Source: Dermanyssus gallinae (lineage: Eukaryota; Arthropoda; Arachnida; Mesostigmata; Dermanyssidae). From it: DNA of 64,000 bases. The stretch lies in contig QVRM01004838.1 in the NCBI GenBank assembly GCA_003439945.1, forward strand, positions 16,001 through 80,000, written 5' to 3'. A program made the position numbers and the translations under genes. Shown piece by piece: positions 11,832 through 23,385 of this stretch. The notes under the pieces were generated by a model. It had not been told where the DNA came from, did no database searches, and saw only the letters and a list, made by a program, of their open reading frames with translations. How positions within the stretch are numbered: position 1 is the first letter of the stretch; the number at the start of each line of letters is the position of its first letter.

Positions 11832-13700
11832 TCCGTGACGGCTTCACATCATATCACATCACGCTTTCGAACGGTATTGTAACCTTGTTAGGAGAGGCTT
11901 TGCCCGCGCATCCCTGACCTCTTAGTTTAGATTCTGAAGACATTGCGCTAAGAGACTTTTAGAGAGCTTCTTAGATTTCGAACTTTTCACTATGTTTCGC
12001 TGCTAGCTTCAAAAACACTTAAAATGTCCAGGCCTTTGAGTTTAACTGACATTCAATAGGAGAATTTTTTTTTTGAGAGTGAGAGTATTTGATTGCTCGA
12101 ATCGACAATTTAAAACTATAAATCACTAATACGCATTGTACTATGTAGTAGTTCAAAATCCCAATATTAGCAAGTGCACCCTTGTCGCTACATCAGATAG
12201 ACTGTTAGCATTTCATATACTATAGTACGAGAGTATAATTCGGTTCTCATTGTGTTTCCTGGTAGGGTTTCTTCAAACTGTATTAAATCTGTTCTCAAAA
12301 ATGCATCATGGCTGCCACAAACATGTGGCGGTTTTAAGCCGTTTTTACGCCTTTATTTGCGAATATCGGAACAAACTGCTTTTAAAATATTGATCTAATT
12401 CAAATTTATAAAAAGCTATGCAAAAGACTGTTGACATAGCTATATGCGTAAACAAGCAGCTGGGAATAAAGGGCGTTTATATTCGTAGCATGGCTCTATA
12501 TAGGACAAGTGACGCCTAGCAATAACTGGATCCGCATGGAAGACAATCCTAGGTGTATTTATGTATGAGTCATATTACATTCATTTACAGTAAGACTAGC
12601 CATGAACTGCATCAGAAGTATACATTATGCCTATATTTAGTTGACTATCTTAGACAACATGACTTTGTGCATATTCCGCAGGGCTGTTGCGAACATAAGA
12701 GATAACAGAGCCATGTGGCAGCTTTAGCACGTGTGTTTAAGTCTTGAATAGAATGTAGCTAATGCGTTTGCGTGAAGGTGAAGGGCGAATCTTTGTAAAC
12801 GATATTATGTCGGAATTGTCCACGACAGCTTATATGAAAAGGCTTCTAGGTTTAAATTGCGCAGTACAATAGACCTAACGGTTAGATTCGAACCAAACCC
12901 TGTTTCTACTATGTCGTTGATTTAACGTTTTTATTCGTGACGGTGCAGTTACAGCAAGAGACACCAGGGCCACATTGATGTCTCTTCGAAGAAAATGATT
13001 TCTGAGGCCGGCCTGGTGTCGAGTCCGAGCCAAGTCCCAGCTATAAAATGCAATTTATTTGTTACCTTCCCTTGATTGTAGCGTGTCGCGGCGTTAAACT
13101 AGAATCTCTGATCGCCCTGATCTGAATGGCATTTTAATAGCTTTTTCTGAGTAAACTGAGGGCCGAATACCGTTAATCCTTCCCCAGAATGAAGGATTGT
13201 CAGAGCAATACAATTTAGTTTCCCAGTAAGCCGTTTAGGGCAGTTTTGCAGTGGCATATATTCCAGTATTTGGCCCGGATCGCCCATTTTTGCTACTCCG
13301 TGACGCCTTGTCTTCGCGAAGGGTCATTAATAAGAGATATTATTAGAAGTATCTAGAGAACTAAACGTGTTTTCAAAGTAATGCCAAAGCAATGCGGAGC
13401 CTGGGGGAGGGGAGGAACACGGTTTTAGTCACGCTAGCTGCTCGTGACGTAAGTGCATTAGCATTTTCAAAACTTCCCCAAATAAAAAAAATAAAATTAA
13501 TAAAAAAAAACACAAAACCCTTCCAAGTATTGAGGCATCGAAAATCAGGGCTTTCAACAACAGACTCTAACTATGTCTGAATTTTAGAGAAATTCCGTTT
13601 TCGTAGAGCTAAATGATAGGTTTCGTTTGACTCACCTTTTAGCACAGTCGCACTTCACCTCTGTTTACTCCTCAATTCGAGTAGCATTCAATCAGCTGTC

Positions 13701-14148
13701 CGCCGCTCGTTGCGGCAGCATCGCTTGAAGCGCAAATGTCTCTATCTTCTTCTCCATACTGTCTTTTTTTTATTTGAAAGCCCTCTCCGCCTTTTGGGTA
13801 CTATTATTATTCACCCTGTGTTCCGATTAAGATTATTGTTCTTGTTGCTGCGTTTCGCTGCGTGGTGGCAGAAGACCGACACGCGCTAAAATGCTCCTAT
13901 TTAAACGCTGTTTTTCGGCATTGTTTACAGACGGGCGTGCGAGAACTGATGATGGTAATTCGCCTGGCTTCACCGCGGCAAGCGCGACACATACGCCATC
14001 CATATACACAAACACACATATAGAGAGGCATTGTACATGTATGTATGTGTGTGTGTGTGTGTGTGTACATATATCCGCATTGGATGATTGTTTGTAATTG
14101 CCAAGCGCCATGAAGCCATCTCGCATTTATTTACTCTTTTTCTTCCTC
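13701..14148. other. Gene-free DNA with a (TG)n run
   Basis: A (TG)n array lies at 14,044-14,066 next to CACACA/TACATG repeats. Frames on both strands show no domain. Confidence 0.5.
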
Positions 14149-14149
14149 A

Positions 14150-14206
<57 letters not shown>

Positions 14207-14487
14207 CAGCGTTGTCTCATTACGGATTTTCATGTATTGCTCGCAACAGCGATCGTGAGCGTCGTTTTACTAAACGGCCCGCCGATAACTGGTGGTCACC
14301 TTTTTTCATGAAAAAAAAAGGCGAATAAAAATAGAATAGCGCAAAGAACAAAGAACATTTATCACGGAACACGTTTAGCCGAATAGCGGTTTAGCATCAA
14401 AATCCATCGAGATGCGAGTACGCTGCGTTTCTGTCGACGCTCTTTTCGTTTTTACATTCTGCGCTCATTTGCCCCGACTTTGTTTGC

Positions 14488-14523
<36 letters not shown>

Positions 14524-14704
14524 ATATTGGTTTTGCAGAAACAGATCGCTTGGCACAAATTAATAGTGGCCCATGCCGAGATCGATAGCAGCATATTGCA
14601 CTTTTGTTCATCCACTGCAGTGTCACAGGTAATGCAAGGTACTGTATGTATGCGATAGACAATATAAACGTATTGGACTTGTTCACGTCTCTAAATAAAG
14701 ACGC

Positions 14705-14735
<31 letters not shown>

Positions 14736-14790
14736 AGGGTGATATGTGTATTTAGATATATATGTCAAGCGAATAATAAAAAAAATATTG

Positions 14791-14821
<31 letters not shown>
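14149..14821. repeat. Cluster of four (TA)n arrays
   Basis: Arrays lie at 14,149-14,204 (one TTA interruption), 14,489-14,519, 14,705-14,729 and 14,795-14,821. The spacers between them share no obvious sequence, so they look like independent arrays rather than a duplicated unit. Confidence 0.9.
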
Positions 14822-14828
<7 letters not shown>

Positions 14829-15179
14829 CAAGTTTTCAAGTTCAAACATGATTTATTAAACGGAACTGCATTTTACGATGTTTGAGTTCTCGGTAAATAG
14901 AATTGGTTGAGAAATTAATCAAACACCGAGACAAAAAATCACACACGTCATATTTTAAAGAATGCTTCGAATAGGCACATTACACAATATGCAATCACAA
15001 TACGTATTTTTACAAGGATTTCTAAACCGCGCTTGTGCAAACAACGCCGAGCAATAAGTGAGGCAACACGCTCTCTCGTATACGCGCAAATGAAGTGATA
15101 CGCTCATGCAGCATCTTTATAATGCACAAGACAACAGGTAGAAATGTGTGAACACAGTGAATAAAATATAACTATTCTG
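14822..15179. other. AT-rich DNA, nothing recognised
   Basis: No frame, motif or repeat of note. Confidence 0.5.
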
Positions 15180-16465
15180 TCTGGGTAGGAGGTGATCCCC
15201 TATCCAAAGCACTAACAATCCCAATTTAGGATATACCTATATCACTGGCCTTGAAAGCTATTTTCTCACTTCTCGAGCGAAGAGGTGCTTCAATGTGAGG
15301 TATTTCAGATTTTTAGGAATGCAGGTCCAGGTTTTGGGGAGGCGGCGTGCAAGAAGACGCAATCTCCGCAGGTACAATACCTCACGAAATTAGATATCTG
15401 TATTACTCTGACTCTCCGGAGAAACCCGTCATAGCCACCACCCCAGAAAAGGATACCATAGTAGGAACACGGTCTTGTACAGCAGAAGCAAGCCCTCTGT
15501 GGAGACCCCGATAAATTTAATTCTACTCAGCGCCGACATTGCAGCATAGCACTTGCAATATATTCTATGGTGGGATGCCACCTCATGCTTTTCTGGAGAA
15601 CCAGAACAGCCAAGCACCTGGCTGTCTGCGAGAGCTCAGTGTTTCGTAGCTCGAATAGCTGGTTGTTAGGTAACACCTGTAGCCTCGGCAATGAACGAAA
15701 AACTTCGATCTTGCATCAAAATTTCGTTGTGATACTTCGAAGAATAGCGTCGCGTCATCAGCAAAAGCTATAGTAGAACCATGATTTAATTATTGAGTTC
15801 TTAATACAACAAATGTTAGAGAAATAAGAAACAGAAAAGGTTTGACAACCAAAACTTAAGGGGAAGCGATATCAATCTGCTGACGAAGACACGTTTGACC
15901 AGCTCGAACCATTTGTCTTCGTCCTGAGAAATAGGACCTAAACCTAAAAGAAATAACTAAAGGGAGAAGCAGCCCAGCTGATCGAGCATCTGGAACAGGA
16001 GTTAATAATCAAGACAATTAAAAGCAGCCGACACGTCAAGAAAGACTGCAAGACAAATTTGTTTGCCTTCACTGAACAGCGGACACCCGCTGTCATAAGT
16101 AGACCAGCGCTAAACCGGTTGACCTTTTTTTTGTTGAGGGGAGTGGAAAATGCATTTACGCACACTCGCCGATGTTTTGGCGGGTAGTGTGAGACTAAAC
16201 GCAGGAGAGCGAGTACATGACTTAATCTAATGCCAGCGTACTACCCACTAAAAACCACCCCCAAGAACCCCCTCCTGGTTCGGAATTGTGAACCATTACT
16301 TCGAGACCAGTGTGGCTTTCGCAGGGCTGACCTGCCCCTGCAAAAGCCACACTGGTTAGGCCATAGGAAATTGATCGACTTTAAGCGTCGAATTAGCCTG
16401 ATCAACATCAGTTACTCAATGACCTTTGAAATATCGTCAACGACCGATATCGGCCCTGTAATTTG
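15180..16465 (-). mobile_element. Decayed LINE reverse transcriptase (R1/Jockey/CR1-like)
   Basis: Read on the minus strand, this is a broken non-LTR reverse transcriptase, the enzyme that copies element RNA into DNA at a nicked target. The motifs come in the family order: PISVVDDISKVIE then PNQCGFCRGRS (16,455-16,318), CLAVFLDVSAAFN (motif A with its Asp, about 16,050-16,005), SYFSGRRQMVRAGQ (15,930-15,890), a worn SP-VL stretch where the PQG box should be, and IAFADDATLFF (motif C with both catalytic Asp, 15,768-15,739). Further on come a thumb-like region with YKTVFLLWYP (15,470-15,430) and an Arg-rich tail near 15,330. In-frame stops and frame changes break it throughout. The gap between GRS and motif A is about 40 residues longer than I expect for the family, and a foldback sits there. 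The clade is uncertain. Confidence 0.85.
16306..16356. repeat. Foldback inside the LINE relic, 21-bp arms
   Basis: The arms 16,306-16,326 and 16,336-16,356 are complementary with one mismatch around a 9-base loop. The right arm read on the minus strand encodes the LINE QCGFCR motif, and the left arm read on the plus strand encodes QCGFRR. The left arm is therefore an inverted copy of the conserved segment. Confidence 0.85.
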
Positions 16466-17004
16466 CTGCGCGGTTTCGTTCTATATATATATACATAAAT
16501 ATACATATGCCCATACAACTGTTTCCGCCAAATCCAACAGAACCGCAACAACACGCCGGCGCACAGCCTGTACAAGCATCTTGACGCGGCATATGATGGT
16601 GACGGCGATTGCCTGGTTAAGATGCGCGGCGGTGGCGGTGGCTTATTGAGACGATATATAGTCGACGAACGGCGAAATATGAACAAACAGATGGTTAACG
16701 TCACCACCGGCTGCCTGCTACACAATAGGACTTCTAGTTAGCCGTTTAGTTTGCTGCTGCTGCTGGGGGGTGCTGAATGGGAAGCGCGGCTTGTTGACTG
16801 GCGCGAACAACAAATACCTCGTACGGCCTGCTGGATCGTATCGGTGAGCTAAGACGCTAAGTCCGCCCACATGCAGCTGCTGCTGCCGTTGTTGTCGTCG
16901 TTGAACAAAGAAGGCCATACGCAAGAGAAGGAAGGCAAGGCGGGAGGGGAGTACAGACGACTTATCGGATGAAACGCATTGACGATACATGACCGCCTAC
17001 TCTG

Positions 17005-17052
<48 letters not shown>

Positions 17053-19102
17053 GGGTCTTCTATAACCGTATGTACTTATTTTAAGATTTGGTAGAACTCG
17101 GCAAAATTATGTTGCCTAATGGAAAAAGGGGGCGGAAACGTCTTGTTTAGAAATGATGTTAACATTTATAAAAGCAGCTATTCTGTTTTTTTGCCTACAC
17201 AGTTACGCAAAATCTACGTTTGCGGGAGAACCTGTCAACGCATGAAGGAACCGATGATACCGGCCTGTTCAAAAATCTCTGCATAATCTGCGTGACACCC
17301 GACGCAAGCCAGCAAAAGGCGAATAGCGGAATTAAGGAAAGTCATAAAACGTCGATATGTTATTATATCTGCCGTTAAAACATTCACGTTTAGAGCTGTA
17401 AACATTTGCCATTACGACCAAAAAATGTACACCCAAATATGAATTTTTACACTCAAATAACTATTGTCAGGCAATAGCAAATTTATTTGATTATCATTGG
17501 GATATGGTGGGCATATGGGTTCACTGTGGCGCCTGCGTCAGCTATATCCGTCGCAATAGTTTCTCAGCTGGACAGCATTATTATGACTGTCGCACAAATA
17601 AAGAGAGAGTATACTCTTCGTTATTGTCTGTGTGTCACTTGCCCTTAATATTAATTCGAGTGGTTTTCACTATAGAAAGGATCGCCTTGCCAGCGAGCAG
17701 TAACTGCTTCAGAAACTCTCGTTCCGTCCTCGAACACAGCTGTTCTTGTTGTAGATTTGGTCTGCTGGCTCGGCAAGTACTTTTTGTCCCTTAACGATGA
17801 AACCCAAGCTCCTCATTTTATAGAGGGCGTAACACGATATCTTCCTTCCTCAATTTCGGTAATTTAGGTATCCGCCGGGCTTTTTCGTGTTCTACCAACC
17901 GCTCTGGTGTGATTAGGTTAGGACGTCGACATAGAGTTGTCGTTTTGTTGGACCGTGGCGTGCAGACATGGCCTAATAGTCACATTTAATAACGTGAATG
18001 AATATCAAGCCCAAATAAGCGTACACTCATGGGTACACGCCTATAATATACAATAAGTAACATCAAAAAAATAGTATTGAATATGTGTATTATTGCGCCT
18101 TCTATTACTGGCGTTAACGAACAAGTTTACACTTGTTACACCAACAATTGAATGGTGAGGTTCAAGCGTATTGTGGTGTATCGATTTTAGAAATAGAAGC
18201 TTAGCCTCCTATCCCATGGTGCCAGCTATAGAAAAATCATTATCTCAACACACTGCAAGGGAAGTATTTGCCTCATATACGCTCCCCTGCGTTGGACTTT
18301 TTATCAGTGTTTGCACTCGGATTGCCAGGTCACGATGAAATATTGCCGTTCCAACCCTAATGCGCCTTATTGGCATCACACAACTAGTAGCACGAAATTA
18401 TAGTTTTTTCTCAAGATTGGCGTATTCACTTCGTTGCTTTCCCCTTTAGCGTGCGTCGCTACCCACCCCATATTGAAGGCTGTGTCCTGGAGAGGATATG
18501 CTGAAGTGCAGAACGTGTAAGAGCGCCCGGGCCTTCATAGTTTCCAACGCCAACAACAAAATTAATGCGTATAGCCTACGCTAGAACATTGTCTGCATAT
18601 GTTAGCCTCTGCAAAGCTGAAACTATAACCTGCTCTCTAAAAGTTGTTTGGTGCAACTAAGCTATGGGTAGCCATCTTTCCTACTAAATATACAGGCAAC
18701 TGTAATGATAAGTGCAGTACTCAGCTTGACGTACTGACCATCACGACGTTTGGAAAAATCACCTGATGGCGTCTTACTACACCCAATTCGACGTGCGAAG
18801 AGATTGCCTGAATGTATAAAACATAATTGTCCTTTATGCGATAGACAACAAATAATAATAATAATAATAAAATAACTTAAACATGCTACCATTTGTTAGT
18901 AGCTAGTTGGAATTAGCTTAAATGATATTAGTTGAAGCTATTGTAAACTAATCGCATAAAAGTCCGTAACCTAGGAGATTTGTGCTACTATTGACATGTA
19001 CTCTATTGGCTTCAATATCGATCAACAAACAAGATCGGGAACTTTTGCAAACCTTTAGTAGCATCGCACACGCCAGTTTCCAATATTGAGTAGTTTAACT
19101 AA
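16466..19102. other. AT-rich DNA with microsatellites, no gene
   Basis: A short TA/CATA array lies at about 16,482-16,510, a longer one at 17,008-17,049, and an (ATT)n run near 18,850-18,870. A moderately GC-rich patch at 16,600-16,990 carries CTG/CAG-like repeats. Frames are short and unremarkable. Confidence 0.5.
17008..17049. repeat. (TA)n microsatellite
   Basis: About 21 uninterrupted TA units. Confidence 0.95.
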
Positions 19103-19435
19103 CTGCGACCTGATTATTATTTAAATGTATACCTACCTGGTGCCGAGGCTTCTGTGATCAAGAGAACGCAGACCCCAGGGGAGGAGGCCTTGCTATTGCA
19201 AAATGGCCCACTCTTCCAACCTGGGAAAGATGGAGGCGGCTCTCCTGGTCCGTCAGCTCGAACTGGCGCTGCTTCTGCCTATGCTAGTGCGCCACTCCGC
19301 TCGATAGCATCGCTTGATTCTGGCAGCGCGCACCATAGAGTGAACTTTATACTATACGCGGCAGCGAAACGGAAGCACTTAAAGCGCATGACAAACTTAC
19401 ATACTATACTGCAAATTATACGTTCATACGGTTGA
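19103..19435 (+). other. Small GC-rich island with overlapping ORFs, exon candidate
   Basis: A roughly 250-base GC-rich island (19,140-19,395) stands in AT-rich DNA. One plus frame is open from 19,103 to 19,432. It passes through a Gly/Pro/Ala/Ser-rich part with PGEEALLLQNGPLFQPGKDG and SPGPSARTGAASAYASAPL, then becomes basic. Another plus frame has an ATG in good context (AAAATGG, near 19,202) and reads MAHSSNLGKMEAALLVRQLE with G/C in most third positions before ending at a TAG near 19,305. Neither matches a protein I know. It may be a small exon, an exonised repeat or chance. Confidence 0.17.
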
Positions 19436-19902
19436 AATGTTCGCACATATCATATATGTAAATAAATATATACATTTTTTTTGTTTAATTAACAATTAAT
19501 GTATATTCGCACATGCATACTACGCTGTCTGTATCTTCTTAGTTATCACTCGCAGGTATCTTAAAAAATCTGGAGGTTAATATTAATCCCTATGAATTAT
19601 TATTGAGGTTTAGTAACGCTCTGGCTTAGGTGAATTGTTTTTGTTTCATACACATTAGATACCACTAGTGTTCCATTCACATCACTGAATCGTGTGCCGT
19701 CTTGCTAGTTCGAGTATTGACTGAACTGCTGAACATGCTAAGGCGTGATATTTGTTGCACTGGCCTAAGCACCTCGCACGCCTACAACACTACGCTAGAC
19801 CTTGCTAAACACAATGATTGCCGCCAGTGAACTTTAGTGGTAGCTGAAGAGATTTTCGAGAAAAGGTCACGATTACTTTATTTATTATGCATGGTTGAAA
19901 CT

Positions 19903-19944
<42 letters not shown>

Positions 19945-20002
19945 GGGGCAGATCGTGACGCGTGGTAGCGTACAAAGGTCTGTTATACTAGAAGATAGTT
20001 GA
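19436..20002. other. AT-rich DNA with a (TA)n array
   Basis: A (TA)n array with one TACA interruption lies at 19,910-19,942. Nothing else is recognised. Confidence 0.5.
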
Positions 20003-20460
20003 GTGGCAGAGTATGGTGGTACTCTATACGATGGCGATACAAAAGGTTGTATTAAGGCCGGTACGAGTGGTAAGCCGACGCCAAAGGTAACTTGTCATAA
20101 AGTTGTAACCAAAGAGCAAGCTGAGGCAGTTCTTTGGTCAGCTAACGACAAGCAACTTGAGAAAAGTTTAACCGAAGTGTGCACTGATATAGCCCGGCAC
20201 ATATAAGGGGAAATTGATGAGCCCCTGTGTTTGCAGTGGTGAACACGGGCAGGTATTAAAATGTCTAAAGACAATGTTAATCTTATTTTAGTGGGGATTT
20301 AGTTTTTGGCTGAAGTTTGTTTTCGCTCTAATATGGTGCTGTAAAGTGAGCCTTATTATTGTCACAGGTGTTTTAGGCTAGACCACATCGGGTCAAAAGC
20401 CCGTAGTCGCCCCATCAGTCACAAAGACATATACGACTGTTAAAGGGCCCTCCCGAACTT
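20003..20460 (+). mobile_element. Possible decayed gag-like (ORF1) segment with CCHC-type knuckle
   Basis: A 67-codon frame at 20,003-20,206 has a Lys/Glu-rich tail (KEQAEAVLWSANDKQLEKSL). After a few stops the same frame encodes C-H-R-C-F-R-L-D-H-I-G-S-K-A at 20,360-20,401. That fits the spacing C-x2-C-x4-H-x4-C of retroelement nucleic-acid-binding knuckles, except that the last Cys is Ala. Knuckles of this kind end the ORF1 proteins of R1-, Jockey- and I-type LINEs, where they bind element RNA. The link to the reverse transcriptase relic that starts about 500 bases downstream is only positional. A chance match is possible because only one knuckle is visible. Confidence 0.35.
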
Positions 20461-20989
20461 CCTTGTTCCACCGCAGAGCAGCTGTCTCTGATCCTTGCCA
20501 TTAACGAAAAAAATCACACACCGTCCATTATGGACACCACCGTAACACACATCAGCAGCTCGATCGAGTGGGCAGCGTCCTCCGAGACGCGCCACTTTAA
20601 ATCGAAACCATTGCGTCTGCTATCAGATCTCCACGCAAACTCACTTTCGGTGGCCTTGCTGAGCATGTACTGTAACCTCCAGAGCATGTTCTGTTATTAA
20701 TGTTTTCCTTAACCTTAATTTTGGCTGATCTGCGTTCGTCCGTAAATGATCGCGCGACGATAGAGAGCCTCCCTACCGTCTCGTGTGACATCGCGCTGAA
20801 GACTACTTTGGCCTTGCAATGATATCACAACAGGACATCCGCAGGTGGCCGTTCCCCCTGCCAGCGGTCGCGGAACCAACGACCCGAGCCCTTCCACGAG
20901 AGATGGACTCCATGCAAGCATACCGGCACAGGCCTCACTTCGAGACACTATCCTCACGACGTCTAGAGTCAAGAGCGTATCTATTATGA
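20461..20989. other. Linker between possible gag-like segment and LINE relic
   Basis: Frames exist on both strands but no motif is identified. It may be unrecognisable LINE sequence because it lies between two LINE-like parts. Confidence 0.35.
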
Positions 20990-21508
20990 AGTCCCGTGTT
21001 CCTCGGCCTATTTGCGACACGTGTTTCTAGAGCTTGCAGATCTGAGCAACGAGATGTCAACAAACAGCGGACATTCATAAAAAGACTACTGCAATTTTTA
21101 ACTGCAGCTTTCTGCATACCGTCGCGCGGTCGACTCCCAACTGCAGCACTCCGCGCACTACTACGCGAGAACTTAAACCGATTGCGAGCGGGAAATGGAC
21201 CGAAAACTAACCCCTATGTTTTAACGATACCCACTCGACTAGAAAGTGCATCGCAGAACAACTCGTTCATGGTTCGCGTAGTGTAGGAAACTCGTCGTCG
21301 GCCATGGTTCTTCTACAACAAGGGTTTTACTGTCCACCAACACATAGCTCTGCTCGCCGTCGAAACGAGGTGAGCGTTGCTGGGCAAACATTCTTCAAGT
21401 CCACCTGACTTAACCATTTCTCCATATCCCGTATCTGCCAGGCATACCCATAGGATCTTATCTATGATAGATGTCATCAACGCCATCTGGAGCTTTCCCA
21501 ACAGCTCG

Positions 21509-21735
21509 GGGGGTGGCTAGTCATGGTTGTCATCTACCGGAATGTCGCCGGTTGTATCCCTGTTGTTGGTCGAATTTACTGAAATGATAAAATATACCCC
21601 TTTAAGTCAGCGGCCATACTGTCACAAAGACTGTTGGGAAACCCTAGATATCTCGACATGTCCGGCTCTTGGTGCATTGAAAATTTGCCTCTGGATGGTG
21701 CATTGAAAATTTGCCTCTGCTAAGCCCGTAGGGGA
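21509..21735 (+). mobile_element. SINE-2 copy 1, nested in LINE copy 1
   Basis: It is homologous to 35,872-36,085. Shared blocks are TCATCTACCGG, TGTCGCCGGTTGTATCCCTG (B-box-like), AGTCAGCG, CTAG-TATCTC-ACATGTCC and a CTCT-CTAAG end. A TGGCTAGTCATGG stretch at about 21,514 resembles an A box. Its left edge falls directly after the LINE SFPNSSGG motif, and LINE sequence resumes by about 21,825, as expected for an insertion. It carries its own 26-base tandem duplication (21,671-21,722). Confidence 0.6.
21671..21722. repeat. 26-bp tandem duplication
   Basis: The unit beginning GGTGCATTGAAAATTTGCCT occurs twice with a period of 26 bases. The copy at 35.9 kb lacks it, so it arose in this copy. 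Confidence 0.85.
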
Positions 21736-23385
21736 CGGAGGATGATTTAGATTTTTACGCCGGTAGATATGATAAATTGACATATTTCAAAAACAACCTC
21801 CTTAAAAATGTTTTAATTCTAGGGGAGGCGTGAAAGCGGCCGTCCATGCAACAAGAACATTCGTTAACCACGATAGGCGTGTATCAGGGAAGATTATCGT
21901 CAAGCTAGACTTTAAATACGCCTTAAAATACGAGACCGCCTGCTTATGTTTTCCGCTCAGACGTTCCCTTTCCCTGGCTGTACCCGTTGATATACAAGTT
22001 ATACAGGTCTCCAAGCAAACTGACTTGGCATGGGGAGTCAATTGAGTAATGCTTCGGTGACCCTAGTAACCCCGCTCTATGTTGCGTCGCTGTCCACAAG
22101 CTTCAATCGCGCTTTTCTTTCGAACTTTGACCGTGGTGGCCTGGACGACGGCACGTGTTGCCTACGAAAAGGAGTTCGAGACTGTCTCGTTATTTTAACT
22201 GAATGACGCAAGGTGCGAGGTTTTTCCCTTTCTAAAGGGGCCCCTACCCCGACTCCGTGCTCCTAGTGCTGTGCAATCTTCTGTTAGCTGTCAGATTAAT
22301 CCCTCAATATAAGTTTGAGCTTCTAAGAGCACCAATTCATAAGGATTTCCTTGAAATATTTTTGACTAGAAGAGGTTCTGACCTCGTTTGATGGCGTTCC
22401 CGACTATGGCGTTTGGACGCTCACCCAGCCCTCTACCTGCTACGCGCAAGCCTTCTAAGACTGACGTACCTTCTTTGCTGCTCACAAACCTCTGCTAAAC
22501 CGGACCTAGTGTACGGGGTTGCACCACCGGATGCTTCTCAAAAATCATCGCTCAAACGGAACAAGCTTGCCACTGCTACAAAGATAAGTGATCAAGTGCC
22601 TAAAAGCATATTACAGTCGCCATTGGACTTGCAATTAGTCCAGGCGGCCCAAAACATTGATGAGCCACACGAGTAACATTAAGGAGTAGGCGCGACTGAG
22701 AGCCGCGATAGATCCAATAAGTGGCGAATGGCTTTAGTCCATTCTGCCACCGCAGCTAGGGAAGATGCTAGACTATACTACAATCCTCATGGTCTCTAGG
22801 GTCTACGTTGCATATAATTGTGCTAGATTTGACACACCGGTGGTTTTCACTGGCGAGCAAACTCTTGCCTGCAGGAGGAACGCCGGTAGATTCTCAAGGC
22901 ACTCGGCACTGAGCGACATAATGTACCGGGCAATGCAGTCACCTCACCTGCAGTTAAAGAGCCAATTGAACTATCTACACATTGCACAGCTAACTGCGAC
23001 TGGATAATCTGATTCTAGTTCCATAAAGAGAGAGCCGCTGTCTCGTATACGATGCCACCGTGTCTTGTACGTCGCCGGCATGTTATGCTTGCGCATGCCA
23101 GCCGGAAGTTCGCAGCAGCCCCTCGCCTTGCGGAAGACCTGCTGAAGAAGCTGGCTAAATATCGATAGCCTGGAGCAAAACTTCATCGTTCTCCCGGTGC
23201 TCTCCTCCCCCGCCGGCACTGAACCCAATAAAAAAAAATCGTTAAGAGTCTTCTGGCGGAGCTGGGAACCAGAATTGCTGTGGCAATTTATGACAGAGGG
23301 CAGGGCAAATTCTGCTACAGAGAATATCGATTGAGATTGAACGCAAAAACGCTGCGTCGATCATTGGTTACTTGCCCACGGGAAA

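Larger units (their letters stand above)
8351..13700. other. Long AT-richer interval without a gene
   Basis: More than 5 kb without a credible coding region: the longest frames are 128 and 108 codons, both overlapped on the other strand and without motifs. The interval holds two foldbacks (11,271-11,321 and 11,793-11,831), one short (TA)n array, and a patch at 12,880-12,905 that faintly resembles a pol III B box. I recognise no mobile-element protein here. Confidence 0.5.
20990..23385 (+). mobile_element. LINE family A copy 1: near-full-length decayed reverse transcriptase
   Basis: This is the most complete of four related relics. Motifs run in order on the plus strand across several frames: a basic FLTAAFCIPSRG segment (about 21,090-21,130); DVINAIWSFPNSSGG (21,470-21,513), the usual segment just before the fingers; RGGVKAAVHATRTF (about 21,825-21,865); IIVKLDF (motif A, 21,902-21,913); LDDGT (motif C, 22,141-22,155); LLRAPIHKDFLEIF (about 22,320-22,365); DAHPALYLLRASLLRLTYLL (22,416-22,475); ACRRNAGRFSRHSALSDI (about 22,870-22,920); and LAELGTRIAVAIYDRGQGKF (23,250-23,310). 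A SINE-2 copy appears to lie between the second and third motifs. Stops and frameshifts make it a pseudogene. I recognise the layout from uncharacterised invertebrate retroelement proteins, but cannot name the clade. Confidence 0.82.

Noticed and set aside
12880..12905. B-box-like GATTCGAACC, possible tRNA or SINE
   Set aside because: No acceptor stem, anticodon arm or A box at suitable spacing, and no second copy in the window.
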